12,209 bases of DNA from Acidisphaera sp035272265 (lineage in GTDB: Bacteria; Pseudomonadota; Alphaproteobacteria; Acetobacterales; Acetobacteraceae): contig DATEQV010000525.1 in the NCBI GenBank assembly GCA_035272265.1, forward strand, positions 1-12,209. Direction: 5' to 3'. A program made the translations under genes and the position numbers. Of the stretch, positions 5,705 to 12,209 are shown in pieces. Every line of letters starts with the position of its first letter. The first letter of the stretch is position 1. The notes beneath the pieces were generated by a model, which worked only from the letters and a program-made list of their open reading frames with translations, searched no databases and was not told the origin of the DNA.

Positions 5705-7035
5705 TCGACGGGCGGCGCGCCCGCGTGCTGCGGGTGATGCGCTACCGCTACGCCTCGCCGCGCATGCTGCGCCGGAACGCGCTGTTCTGGGGCGGCGCGA
5801 TCCTGGTCGCCGGCATCGCCATCGTCTTCGCGTGGGCGGCGAACGAGGCGACGCACCTGTTCGGCCGGGCGATAGCGGGGCGGCCGTGGCTGCCGTTCAT
5901 CGTCTCGCCGCTGGGGCTGGCGGTGTCGGTCTGGCTGACCCGCACGGTGTTTCCCGGCGCGCAGGGCAGCGGCATTCCGCAGACGATCGCCGCCCTGCAT
6001 ATCGACGAGGCGCCGCTGGTCGACCGCATCCTGTCGCTGCGCATCGCGGCCGGGAAGGTGTGCCTGACGCTGCTCGGGCTGCTGTGCGGCGCCTCGATCG
6101 GCCGCGAGGGGCCGACGGTGCAGATCGGCGCGGCGGTGATGCACACGCTCGGGCGGTGGGCGCGCACGCCGAGTCTGGAGCTGCAGCGTGCGCTGATCCT
6201 GGCGGGAGGTGCGGCGGGAATCGCGGCGGCGTTCAACACGCCGCTCGCCGGCATCGTGTTCGCGATCGAGGAACTCAGCCGCAGCTTCGAAAGCCGCACC
6301 AGCGGCGTGGTACTGACGGCGGTGATCGTGGCCGGCGCGACCTCGCTCGCGGTGCTCGGCAACTACACGTATTTCGGCACGGCGTCGGCGGCGCTGCCGT
6401 TCGGCGTGGCGTGGTTCGCGGTGCCGCTGTGCAGTGTCGCGGGCGGCCTGCTGGGCGGGCTGTTCAGCCGCGCGCTGATCCTGGCGGCGGACGGCTGGAC
6501 CGGCGCGTTCGGCCGCTTCTTCGGCCGCCGCCCGGTGGCGTTCGCGGTGGCGTGCGGGCTGGCGCTGGCGGCGCTGGGCGCGGCGTCGGGCGGCACGACG
6601 TACGGCACCGGCTACGAGCAGGCCCGCGCGCTGATCGCCGGCACCGCGCACCTGCCGGCGGTCTTTGCGATCCTCAAGCTGCTGGCGACGGTGGTTTCAT
6701 ATGTCAGCGGCATCCCCGGCGGCATCTTCGCGCCGGCGCTCGCGGTGGGCGCGGGGATCGGGGCGACGCTCGCGCAACTGGTGCCGTCCGCACCGGTCGG
6801 CGCGATGATCCTGCTGGGGATGGTGGCGTATTTCTCCGGCGTCGTGCAGGCGCCGATCACGGCGGCGGTGATCGTGCTGGAGATGACGGACAATCAGACC
6901 GTCACGGTGGCGCTGATGGCGACCTCGGCGCTGGCGTTCGCGGTCTCCCGCGTCGTGTGTCCGCACGCGCTGTACGGGGCGCTGGCCGAGCGCTTCCTGC
7001 TCGCCCAGAAGGTGCGGGTCGACAGGCTGGACTGA
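5683..7035 (+). CDS. ClC-family chloride channel / Cl-/H+ antiporter
   Basis: A 450-aa integral membrane protein with about 10 or more hydrophobic segments and all three ClC signature regions. These are GSGIPQ (residues 95-100, selectivity-filter Ser), GREGPTVQIG (140-149, gating Glu142) and GIPGGIFAP (343-351). In FNTPLAGIVFAIEEL (185-198) the Glu pair sits where bacterial exchangers carry the internal proton glutamate. That favours a Cl-/H+ antiporter over a pure channel, by analogy with Escherichia coli ClC. LYGAL (430-434) may hold the central tyrosine. There are no CBS domains, and the length is normal for the short prokaryotic type. The start at 5683 has GGAGG 10 bases upstream and overlaps the preceding gene by 22 bp. 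A palindromic repeat follows 42 bp after the stop. Confidence 0.93.
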   Translation: MERRPYLIDGRRARVLRVMRYRYASPRMLRRNALFWGGAILVAGIAIVFAWAANEATHLFGRAIAGRPWLPFIVSPLGLAVSVWLTRTVFPGAQGSGIPQTIAALHIDEAPLVDRILSLRIAAGKVCLTLLGLLCGASIGREGPTVQIGAAVMHTLGRWARTPSLELQRALILAGGAAGIAAAFNTPLAGIVFAIEELSRSFESRTSGVVLTAVIVAGATSLAVLGNYTYFGTASAALPFGVAWFAVPLCSVAGGLLGGLFSRALILAADGWTGAFGRFFGRRPVAFAVACGLALAALGAASGGTTYGTGYEQARALIAGTAHLPAVFAILKLLATVVSYVSGIPGGIFAPALAVGAGIGATLAQLVPSAPVGAMILLGMVAYFSGVVQAPITAAVIVLEMTDNQTVTVALMATSALAFAVSRVVCPHALYGALAERFLLAQKVRVDRLD

Positions 7036-7076
7036 GACTCAGGCGCCCGTTCCGCTCACCGTTCGCCCAGGTCACT

Positions 7077-7183
7077 CCGTCATCGCGAGGCGCGCAGCGC
7101 CGTGGCGATCCAGGGCCGCGCGGCGAGCGTTCGTCACGTTGCCCTGGATCGCCACGCCGCCAAGCGGCGGCTCGCGATGACGG
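7077..7183. repeat. Palindromic intergenic element with four-way-junction potential
   Basis: An outer 13-bp arm CCGTCATCGCGAG (7077-7089) pairs perfectly with 7171-7183. An inner 16-bp arm CGTGGCGATCCAGGGC (7101-7116) pairs perfectly with 7141-7156. Between outer and inner arms each side holds its own small hairpin: GGCGC-GCA-GCGCC (7089-7101) on the left and CCGCC-AAGC-GGCGG (7157-7170) on the right. The whole can form a cloverleaf-like four-way junction with a 24-base loop. It resembles the dispersed 'GTCATCGCGAG...CCAGGG' palindromes I associate with alphaproteobacteria, and in size the RIME class of rhizobia. It lies between ClC (plus) and aapP (minus), both ending toward it, so it could also serve as a bidirectional 3' end. 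Confidence 0.8.
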
Positions 7184-7205
7184 GACAGGTATTCGCCGCA
7201 CGCGC

Positions 7206-7224
7206 CTCGCGATGACGGGGTGAC
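7206..7224. repeat. Partial second copy of the palindrome arm
   Basis: CTCGCGATGACGGGG (7206-7220) repeats the right outer arm of the neighbouring element (7171-7183), 35 bases further on. It extends as TGAC, which mirrors the GTCA at 7071-7074 before the left outer arm (GTCACT-CCGTCATCGCGAG). It may be the true outer boundary of the element or a remnant of a tandem copy. It can compete with 7171-7183 for pairing with the left arm. Confidence 0.6.
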
Positions 7225-7236
7225 GCGTCCCCGGCT

Positions 7237-8037
7237 TCAGTGCCCGCGCAGGATCTGGCTGAGGAACAGCTTCAGGCGGTCGGTCTGCGGGGTCTCGAAC
7301 ATCTGCGTCGGGCTGCCGCTCTCCACCACCTCGCCGCGGTCCATGAACACCACGCGGTCGGCGACGCGGCGGGCGAAACCCATCTCGTGCGTCACGCACA
7401 CCATCGTCATGCCGCTCTCGGCCAGGATGATCATGGTGTCGAGCACCTCCTTGATCATCTCCGGATCGAGTGCGGAGGTCGGCTCGTCGAACAGCATGAT
7501 CTTCGGCTTCATGCACAGCGCGCGCGCGATCGCCACCCGCTGCTGCTGGCCGCCCGAGAGCTGGCCCGGATACTTCTTCGCCTGCTCGGGGATCTTCACG
7601 CGGGTGAGGTAGTCCATCGCCAGCGCCTCGGCCTCGGCCTTGGGCATCTTGCGCACCCAGATCGGCGCCAGCGTGCAGTTCTCCAGGATCGTCAGGTGCG
7701 GGAACAGGTTGAACGACTGGAACACCATGCCGACCTCGCGCCGGATCGTGTCCAGCGCGCGGGTGTCGTCGGTCAGTTCCGTGCCGTCGACGATGATGTG
7801 GCCTTCCTGGTGCGTCTCCAGCCGGTTGATGCAGCGGATCAGCGTCGACTTGCCCGAGCCGGACGGGCCGCAGACCACCACCCGCTCCTTGTTGGCGATG
7901 GTCAGCGACACGTCGCGCAGCACGTGCATCGTGCCGTACCACTTGTTGACCTTGTCGAGCACGATGGCGGGCGTCGCCTTCGTGTCGACCATGTGCGGAA
8001 CTTCGGCGGCTTTATTGGTCTGCAGGGCGGCGCTCAT
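7237..8037 (-). CDS. aapP: General amino acid ABC transporter, ATP-binding subunit AapP
   Basis: A 266-aa ABC ATPase of the polar amino acid uptake (GlnQ/AapP/BztD) group, which powers import from the inner face of the membrane. Motifs are Walker A GPSGSGKST (residues 57-65), Q-loop Gln107 in VFQSFNLFPHLT, signature LSGGQQQR (160-167), Walker B IMLFDEPTSALD (180-191) and H-loop VTHEM (His217). The C-terminus shows the usual VVESGSPTQMFETPQTDR. The start at 8037 gives a 25-residue extension before the domain, and ATG 7992 (MVDTK) is an alternative. GAGG upstream of 8037 is 10-11 bases away. It is the last gene of aapJQMP, 12 bp after aapM. The palindromic element beyond its stop is the likely transcript end. 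Confidence 0.95.
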   Translation of the reverse strand: MSAALQTNKAAEVPHMVDTKATPAIVLDKVNKWYGTMHVLRDVSLTIANKERVVVCGPSGSGKSTLIRCINRLETHQEGHIIVDGTELTDDTRALDTIRREVGMVFQSFNLFPHLTILENCTLAPIWVRKMPKAEAEALAMDYLTRVKIPEQAKKYPGQLSGGQQQRVAIARALCMKPKIMLFDEPTSALDPEMIKEVLDTMIILAESGMTMVCVTHEMGFARRVADRVVFMDRGEVVESGSPTQMFETPQTDRLKLFLSQILRGH

Positions 8038-8049
8038 GCTTGGTGATCC

Positions 8050-9447
8050 TCAGCGCGTGCGGGAGCGGTTGAACTCGGATTCGAGACCGCGGCTGTAGCG
8101 GCTCATCGCGAAGCAGAACAGGAAGTAGATGACCGCGAGCACGATGTAGACCTCGGTCGCGAAGGCCTGCCAGGGCGCGTCCGCGACCGCCGCCTTGCCC
8201 GACGTCAGCAGGTCGAACAGGCCGATGATCAGCACCAGGCTGGTGTCCTTGAAGAAGCCGATGAAGGTGTTGACCAGCGGCGGGATCACCAGCCGCAGCG
8301 CCTGCGGCAGGATGATCAGCCCGGTCTTCTGCCAGTAGCTCAGGCCGAGCGCGTCGGCCGCCTCGTACTGGCCCTTCGGCAGCGCCTGCAGGCCGCCGCG
8401 CACCACTTCGGCCAGGTAGGCGGCGGCGAACAGGATGATCGCGATCTGCGCGCGCAGCAGCTTGTCGATGTTGATGCCGTTGGGCAGGAACAGCGGGAAC
8501 ATCACGCTCGCCATGAACAGCAGCGAGATCAGCGGCACGCCGCGGATCAGCTCGACATAGACGATGCACAATGTCTTCACCGCGGGCAGGCTGCGCGCCC
8601 GCCGGCCCAGCGCCACCATCACCGCGAGCGGGAACGCGAAGGCGAGCCCGAACGTCGCCAGGATCAGGGTCAGCGGCAGCCCGCCCCACTGGTCCTGGGC
8701 GACATAGGTGAGGTTGAACAGGGCGCCGCTCATCATGATCGCAATGAGCGCGATCAGGCCCAACCCGATTGCACTGCAGGCGGCGCGGATCGTCCTCGCG
8801 CTTCGAGAGAGCGGCGGAAAAACCGCGGCGACTGCCATAAGAACAAGAACCAGAGCGCCGACGACGGCGATGACGGTGCCGATCGCCCACGCTCCGCCCG
8901 CCAAGGATACCGGCTGCCCCCACATCAGGACGCCGATGACGGCCAGGACCCCGATCCAGATAAGCGCGAGTTCGCGGCGCCACATCCGGCGATTGGCCGA
9001 CAGCGCGTACAGGCCGACGAACAGGATCATCGCGATCGTCGGACGCCACTGCTCGTCGTACGGGTAGAAGCCGAACAGGATGAAGCGCCACTTGTCGCCG
9101 ATCACCGCCCAGCAGGCGCCGGTGCCCTTCGCGTTGATGCAGGCCGAGCTGTCCGGCCGCCCGTCGGCCAGCGACGGCACGTGCCAGATCGCGTTGACCA
9201 GGCTCCAGTCGATGAAGCTGATGGCGTAGCGGATGATCAGGTAGCCGAGCAGGATCGTCACCGCGCTCGACAGCCAGGTGCTGAACAGGTTCGCCCGCAG
9301 CCAGGCGAGCGGGCCGGCGACCGCCGCGGCCGGGCGCTCGCGGATGCCGGTCGGCGAGGACACCATGCCGGCGACCGAGGAGACCGGCTCGCCGATGGTC
9401 TCCTCGATCTGCGCGGCGGTGATGTCGGTGGAGGTCGGAGTGTTCAT
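8050..9447 (-). CDS. aapM: General amino acid ABC transporter permease AapM, with extra membrane segment
   Basis: A 465-aa permease of the HisMQ/GlnP type. The cytoplasmic coupling loop that contacts the ATPase is EAADALGLSYWQKTGLIILPQA (about 362-383, EAA motif). The permease domain proper starts at GGLPLTLILATFGLAFAFPLA (255-274) and ends near residue 455. Residues 1-60 are polar; helices follow at about 60-80 and 136-152. Residues about 165-245 hold up to three further hydrophobic stretches with a charged RSARTIRAA between them. Rhizobial AapM as I recall is about 380-390 aa and lacks much of this, so about 65 residues (around 8716-8916) look inserted. GTGACW and SSACIN give a cysteine pair in the first outside loop. 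It starts 3 bp after the aapQ stop, so it is tightly coupled. Confidence 0.92.
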   Translation of the reverse strand: MNTPTSTDITAAQIEETIGEPVSSVAGMVSSPTGIRERPAAAVAGPLAWLRANLFSTWLSSAVTILLGYLIIRYAISFIDWSLVNAIWHVPSLADGRPDSSACINAKGTGACWAVIGDKWRFILFGFYPYDEQWRPTIAMILFVGLYALSANRRMWRRELALIWIGVLAVIGVLMWGQPVSLAGGAWAIGTVIAVVGALVLVLMAVAAVFPPLSRSARTIRAACSAIGLGLIALIAIMMSGALFNLTYVAQDQWGGLPLTLILATFGLAFAFPLAVMVALGRRARSLPAVKTLCIVYVELIRGVPLISLLFMASVMFPLFLPNGINIDKLLRAQIAIILFAAAYLAEVVRGGLQALPKGQYEAADALGLSYWQKTGLIILPQALRLVIPPLVNTFIGFFKDTSLVLIIGLFDLLTSGKAAVADAPWQAFATEVYIVLAVIYFLFCFAMSRYSRGLESEFNRSRTR

Positions 9448-9450
9448 CGC

Positions 9451-10665
9451 CTAACGCTCCACCAGCGCGATACGGGCGTTGTACCAGTTCATGAACAGAC
9501 TGATCGACAGGCTGATCGACAGGTAGACGGCCATGATGATCGCAATGCCCTCGATCGCCTGGCCGGTCTGATTGAGCGTGGTGGCGTCAAGCGAGACGAT
9601 GTCCTGGTAGCCGACCGCCACCGCCAGCGAGCTGTTCTTGGTCAGGTTGAGGTACTGGCTCGTCATCGGCGGGATGATCACCCGCAGCGCCTGCGGCAGC
9701 ACGATCTTGCGCAGCACCAGCCCGCGATGGAAGCCGAGCGCCTCGGCCGCTTCCCACTGGCCCTTGGCCACGGCCTGGATGCCGGAGCGCACGATCTCGG
9801 CGATGTAGGACGCGGTGTAGATCACCAGGCCCATCAGCAGCGCCGCGTATTCCGGCGTGACGGTGCCGCCGCCGGTGAAGTTGAAGCCGTGCAGCGCGGG
9901 CTTGTCGATCGTGACCGGCGCGCCGAGTGCGGCCCAGACGAGCAGCGGAAACCCGACCAGAAGGCCGAGCGCCACCGGCCAGACCTTCGGCCGCAGTCCG
10001 GTCGCTTCCTGCCGGCGCGCGGCAACGCGGTTCCAGGCGTAGGTGCCGATCAGGCCGACGAAGAACGCGACCGTCGCCCAGATATACGCGGGATCGTTCG
10101 GCAGCACCGGGTACTTGATGCCGCGGTTGGACAGGAACACCCAGTCGCCGATCCGCATCGCCTGGCGCGGCGCCGGCAGCGTCTGCAGCAGCGTGTACCA
10201 GAACAGCAACTGCAGCAGCACGGGAATGTCGCGCAGGGTCTCGACATAGATGGCCGAGATCCTGGCGATCAGCCAGTTCTTCGACAGCCGGCCGATGCCG
10301 ATCAGCGTGCCGAGGACGGTCGCGAGCACCACGCCCACCACTGCCACCTTCAGCGTGTTGAGGATGCCGATGAACAGCGCCTCGCCGTAGGTCTTGTGGT
10401 CGGGATCGAACGGGATGAGCGACTCGCCGATCGGGATCGACGCCTGCTGCCACAGGAAGCCGAAGCCGGTCGCGATATGCCGCGCGGCGAGGTTCTCGTT
10501 GGTGTTGGTCACGAGGTAGGCGACGATCAGCACGACGATGCCGACGATGACGACCTGCCAGACGATGGAGCGGAAGGTCGGGTCCGACCAGCTCAGCCGG
10601 ATCCCCCGCTTGGGGGCGGTGCGCGCTGCGACGAGGCGCGGATCAGCGGTGGTGGCTCCTGACAT
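9451..10665 (-). CDS. aapQ: General amino acid ABC transporter permease AapQ
   Basis: A 404-aa membrane permease that pairs with AapM to form the amino acid channel. Hydrophobic segments lie at about 33-53, 97-124, 145-165, 194-210, 229-248 and in the C-terminal third. The EAA loop is KGQWEAAEALGFHRGLVLRKIVLPQA (about 301-326). The conserved-looking FDPDHKTYGEALFIGILNTLKVA region (86-109) begins the permease domain. Length is close to the roughly 400 aa of rhizobial AapQ. ATG 10665 (MSGATTADPR) is preferred because GAGGA lies 5 bases upstream; GTG 10674 is a weaker in-frame choice. About 205 bp separates it from aapJ, and that gap carries a terminator-like hairpin, so expression is probably reduced relative to aapJ. 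Confidence 0.94.
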   Translation of the reverse strand: MSGATTADPRLVAARTAPKRGIRLSWSDPTFRSIVWQVVIVGIVVLIVAYLVTNTNENLAARHIATGFGFLWQQASIPIGESLIPFDPDHKTYGEALFIGILNTLKVAVVGVVLATVLGTLIGIGRLSKNWLIARISAIYVETLRDIPVLLQLLFWYTLLQTLPAPRQAMRIGDWVFLSNRGIKYPVLPNDPAYIWATVAFFVGLIGTYAWNRVAARRQEATGLRPKVWPVALGLLVGFPLLVWAALGAPVTIDKPALHGFNFTGGGTVTPEYAALLMGLVIYTASYIAEIVRSGIQAVAKGQWEAAEALGFHRGLVLRKIVLPQALRVIIPPMTSQYLNLTKNSSLAVAVGYQDIVSLDATTLNQTGQAIEGIAIIMAVYLSISLSISLFMNWYNARIALVER

Positions 10666-10796
10666 GGTCCTCACGATGGCTACACGGTAACCGGTGCCCG
10701 TATCCGGCCGCGAAGATGCAAGCGACGTGCTAGGATACTGCGGTCATGCGATCGGACGGCGCAATAGGGGCGCAGTTTCCGCAGTGCAGCACGGCC

Positions 10797-10834
10797 GGGA
10801 ATGAAACGGGCCGCCCGGCTTCCCGGACGGCCCG
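10797..10834 (-). terminator. Terminator-like hairpin after aapJ, upstream of aapQ
   Basis: On the minus strand, CGGGCCGTCCGG (10834-10823) pairs with CCGGGCGGCCCG (10818-10807) over 12 positions with one mismatch, around a 4-base loop. It is followed directly by TTTCATTCCC. It lies 38 bases after the aapJ stop and about 140 bases before the aapQ start. The shape is that of a rho-independent terminator with a short T-run, so it should be partial. Excess binding protein over permeases is the usual outcome in such operons. Confidence 0.62.
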
Positions 10835-10871
10835 CATCAGTACGGCCCGCGTTTGTACCGGTTCGGTCCGA

Positions 10872-11900
10872 TCAGCGGATCGGTGGCGCGTACTGCAGGC
10901 CGCCTTTGTTCCACAGGTTGTTGATGCCGCGCGGCACGCCGAGCGGAGTCACGTCGCGATCCCACTCCTCGCCGAAGTTGCCGACCTGCTTGACGATGTT
11001 ATAGGCCCACTTGTTGTCGATCCCGAGCGCCTTGCCCATGTCGCCGTTGACGCCGAGCAGGCGCTGGATGTCGGGGTTGTCGGTCTTCAGCATGTCGTCG
11101 ACGTTCTTGCTGGTCACCCCCTCCTCCTCGGCGGTGACCATCGCGAAATGGGTCCACTTCACGACGTCGTAGAACTTGTCGTCGCCCTTGCGCACCATTG
11201 CGCCGAGCGGCTCCTTGCTGATGATCTCGGGCAGCAGCACGAGGTCGTCGGCCTTCGGTCCCTGCGTGAAGCGGAACGTCGCCAGCGCGGAGCTGTCGGT
11301 CGAGTAGGCGTCGCAGCGACCCGACAGGAACGCGGTCTGGATCTCGTTGACGTCCTGGATCAGGATCGGCGTGAACTTCATCTTGTTCAGCCGGAAGTAG
11401 TCGGCGACCGCGAGCTCGGTGCTGGTGCCCGGCTGCACGCAGACGGTCGCGCCGTCGAGCTCCTTGGCGCTTTTCACGCCCGAGGCCTTTTTCACCAGGA
11501 AGCCGGTGCCGTCGTACCAGTTCACATAGGCGAACTCGAGGCCGAGATTGCCTTCGCGCCCGAGCGTCCAGGTGGTCTCGCGGATCAGCACGTCGATCTC
11601 GCCCGACTGCAGCGCGGTGAAGCGGTTCTGCGTCGTCGTGTTGACGAACTTCACCTTCGTCGCGTCGCCCAGGATCGCGGCGGCGATGGCGCGGCAGTCA
11701 TCGGCGTCGATGCCGCGCATCACCCCCTGGCTGTCGGCGAGCGAAAAGCCGGCCACGGTGCCGGCGACCCCGCAGGCCAGTTGGCCGCGGCTCTTGATCG
11801 TGTCGATAGTGGCCGAGCCGGAGCCCTGCGCCTGGGCCGCCCCGGCAAGCGCGAGCGCCGCGAACATGCCACCTGCAAAGGCGAGGAAGGATCGCTTCAT
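10872..11900 (-). CDS. aapJ: General L-amino acid periplasmic binding protein AapJ
   Basis: A 342-aa solute-binding protein (SBP family 3) that captures amino acids in the periplasm for AapQMP. The Sec signal peptide is MKRSFLAFAGGMFAALALAGAAQA, cleaved before QGSGS (residue 25). The mature start TIDTIKSRGQLACGVAG is typical of AapJ/BztA. Further family-like stretches are GIDADDCRAIAAAILGD (63-79), NRFTALQSGEIDVLIRETTWT (92-112), CVQPGTSTELAVADYF (154-169), SGRCDAYSTDSSALA (193-207) and the C-terminal GLQYAPPIR. Cysteines 43, 69, 154 and 196 could form two disulfides. The ATG at 11900 has GGAG 6 bases upstream, and the longer frame to 12146 is discarded since it would remove the signal peptide. 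The 114-bp gap to the divergent VOC gene should hold the operon promoter. I see no clean sigma-70 or sigma-54 site there. Confidence 0.96.
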   Translation of the reverse strand: MKRSFLAFAGGMFAALALAGAAQAQGSGSATIDTIKSRGQLACGVAGTVAGFSLADSQGVMRGIDADDCRAIAAAILGDATKVKFVNTTTQNRFTALQSGEIDVLIRETTWTLGREGNLGLEFAYVNWYDGTGFLVKKASGVKSAKELDGATVCVQPGTSTELAVADYFRLNKMKFTPILIQDVNEIQTAFLSGRCDAYSTDSSALATFRFTQGPKADDLVLLPEIISKEPLGAMVRKGDDKFYDVVKWTHFAMVTAEEEGVTSKNVDDMLKTDNPDIQRLLGVNGDMGKALGIDNKWAYNIVKQVGNFGEEWDRDVTPLGVPRGINNLWNKGGLQYAPPIR

Positions 11901-12014
11901 GTCATCTCCAGGAGTGTTGCGGCAGGCACCGCCCGCCAATCGAGCAGGACTGTGCGGAACCGGGGGCAAGAGATCAACCCGTCGGCGCATCGTCCGGACC
12001 CGGGCGCGCGGCCG

Positions 12015-12209
12015 ATGAGCGCGCCCGTGCTGGACCACGTGGTCGTCGACGTGCACGACGACATGGATGACGCGGTGCGGATATACGGGCGGCTGGGCTT
12101 CACGCTCACGCCGCGCGGGCATCACACGCTCGGCTCCATCAACCATCTGGCGATGTTCGAGCAGAACTACCTGGAGTTGCTCGGCTTCGGCGACGGTGCA
12201 CGCGCCGAG
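12015..12209 (+). CDS. Glyoxalase/VOC-like protein (partial, N-terminus only)
   Basis: Only the first 65 residues are in the window. The beginning LDHVVVDVHDDMDDAVRIYGRLGFTLTPRG, followed by HHTLGSINHLAMFEQNYLELLG, is the first beta-alpha-beta unit of the vicinal oxygen chelate fold, in the style of the Pfam glyoxalase-like domain (Glyoxalase_3). His8 and Glu59 of this unit are at positions commonly used for metal binding, but this cannot be confirmed from a fragment. The ATG at 12015 lacks a clear ribosome site. It is divergent from aapJ with a 114-bp shared gap. The specific reaction is unknown. Confidence 0.8.
   Translation, partial: MSAPVLDHVVVDVHDDMDDAVRIYGRLGFTLTPRGHHTLGSINHLAMFEQNYLELLGFGDGARAE

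Noticed and set aside
9181..10662. A 493-codon plus-strand open frame antisense to aapQ/aapM
   Set aside because: Composition is dominated by Asp, Arg and Gln in a way produced by the reverse complement of membrane-protein codons. No recognisable domain.
10666..10800. A dedicated promoter for aapQMP (TTGCGC ... TATCCT on the minus strand)
   Set aside because: The spacing is 21 bp and the -10 match is only four of six; not strong enough to report as a site.
11901..12014. Possible sigma-54 (NtrC-type) promoter upstream of aapJ, from a TTGGCGGG...TGC stretch
   Set aside because: The GG and GC elements are 8 or 12 bases apart rather than the required 10. A TTGATC-N17-CACAGT sigma-70 pairing is also too weak (-10 three of six) to call.

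Overview
The window is GC-rich bacterial chromosomal DNA, roughly 70-75% GC with strong codon bias. That bias is why many long open frames exist antisense to the real genes. The gene set is most like an alphaproteobacterium: a canonical aapJQMP general amino acid ABC transporter operon, a Tat-exported polysaccharide deacetylase, a PA0069-type radical SAM protein, and a 'GTCATCGCGAG...CCAGGG' style palindromic intergenic repeat. The exact order or genus is inferred only loosely and cannot be fixed from this sequence. I see no tRNA, rRNA, CRISPR array, transposase, integrase or phage gene.

Left part (1-3430). On the minus strand lie a cysteine dioxygenase-like cupin cut by the window edge, a polysaccharide deacetylase, a small one-domain cupin, and a PA0069-family radical SAM protein. 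The last two form a likely two-gene transcript. A plus-strand GNAT acetyltransferase sits between them, diverging from the deacetylase and overlapping the 3' end of the small cupin by 32 bp.

Middle (3430-7036). Two plus-strand sugar/nucleotidyl-transferase-like genes, of the types often called 'rSAM/selenodomain-associated transferase 2 and 1' (TIGR04283 and TIGR04282), flank a block of about 0.8 kb. That block is visibly lower in GC (about 55-63% in sampled stretches, against about 75% in neighbours) and carries two minus-strand genes: a 154-aa exported orphan protein and a 53-aa two-helix membrane peptide. The second transferase overlaps and probably couples translationally to a ClC-family chloride channel or Cl-/H+ antiporter. 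After ClC comes a 107-bp palindromic element whose arms can fold into a four-way (cloverleaf-like) junction, plus a partial extra copy of one arm.

Right part (7237-11900, minus strand). This is aapJ-aapQ-aapM-aapP: periplasmic binding protein, two permeases and ATPase. A strong hairpin followed by a T-rich run lies just after aapJ and before aapQ, which fits partial termination giving excess binding protein over membrane components. AapM has an apparent extra membrane segment of about 65 residues with different base composition. The window ends in the N-terminus of a glyoxalase/VOC-like protein that diverges from aapJ.

I did not find a clear new multi-gene system. The items most worth a second look are the junction-forming repeat, the low-GC two-gene block inserted between the transferases, and the AapM insertion.
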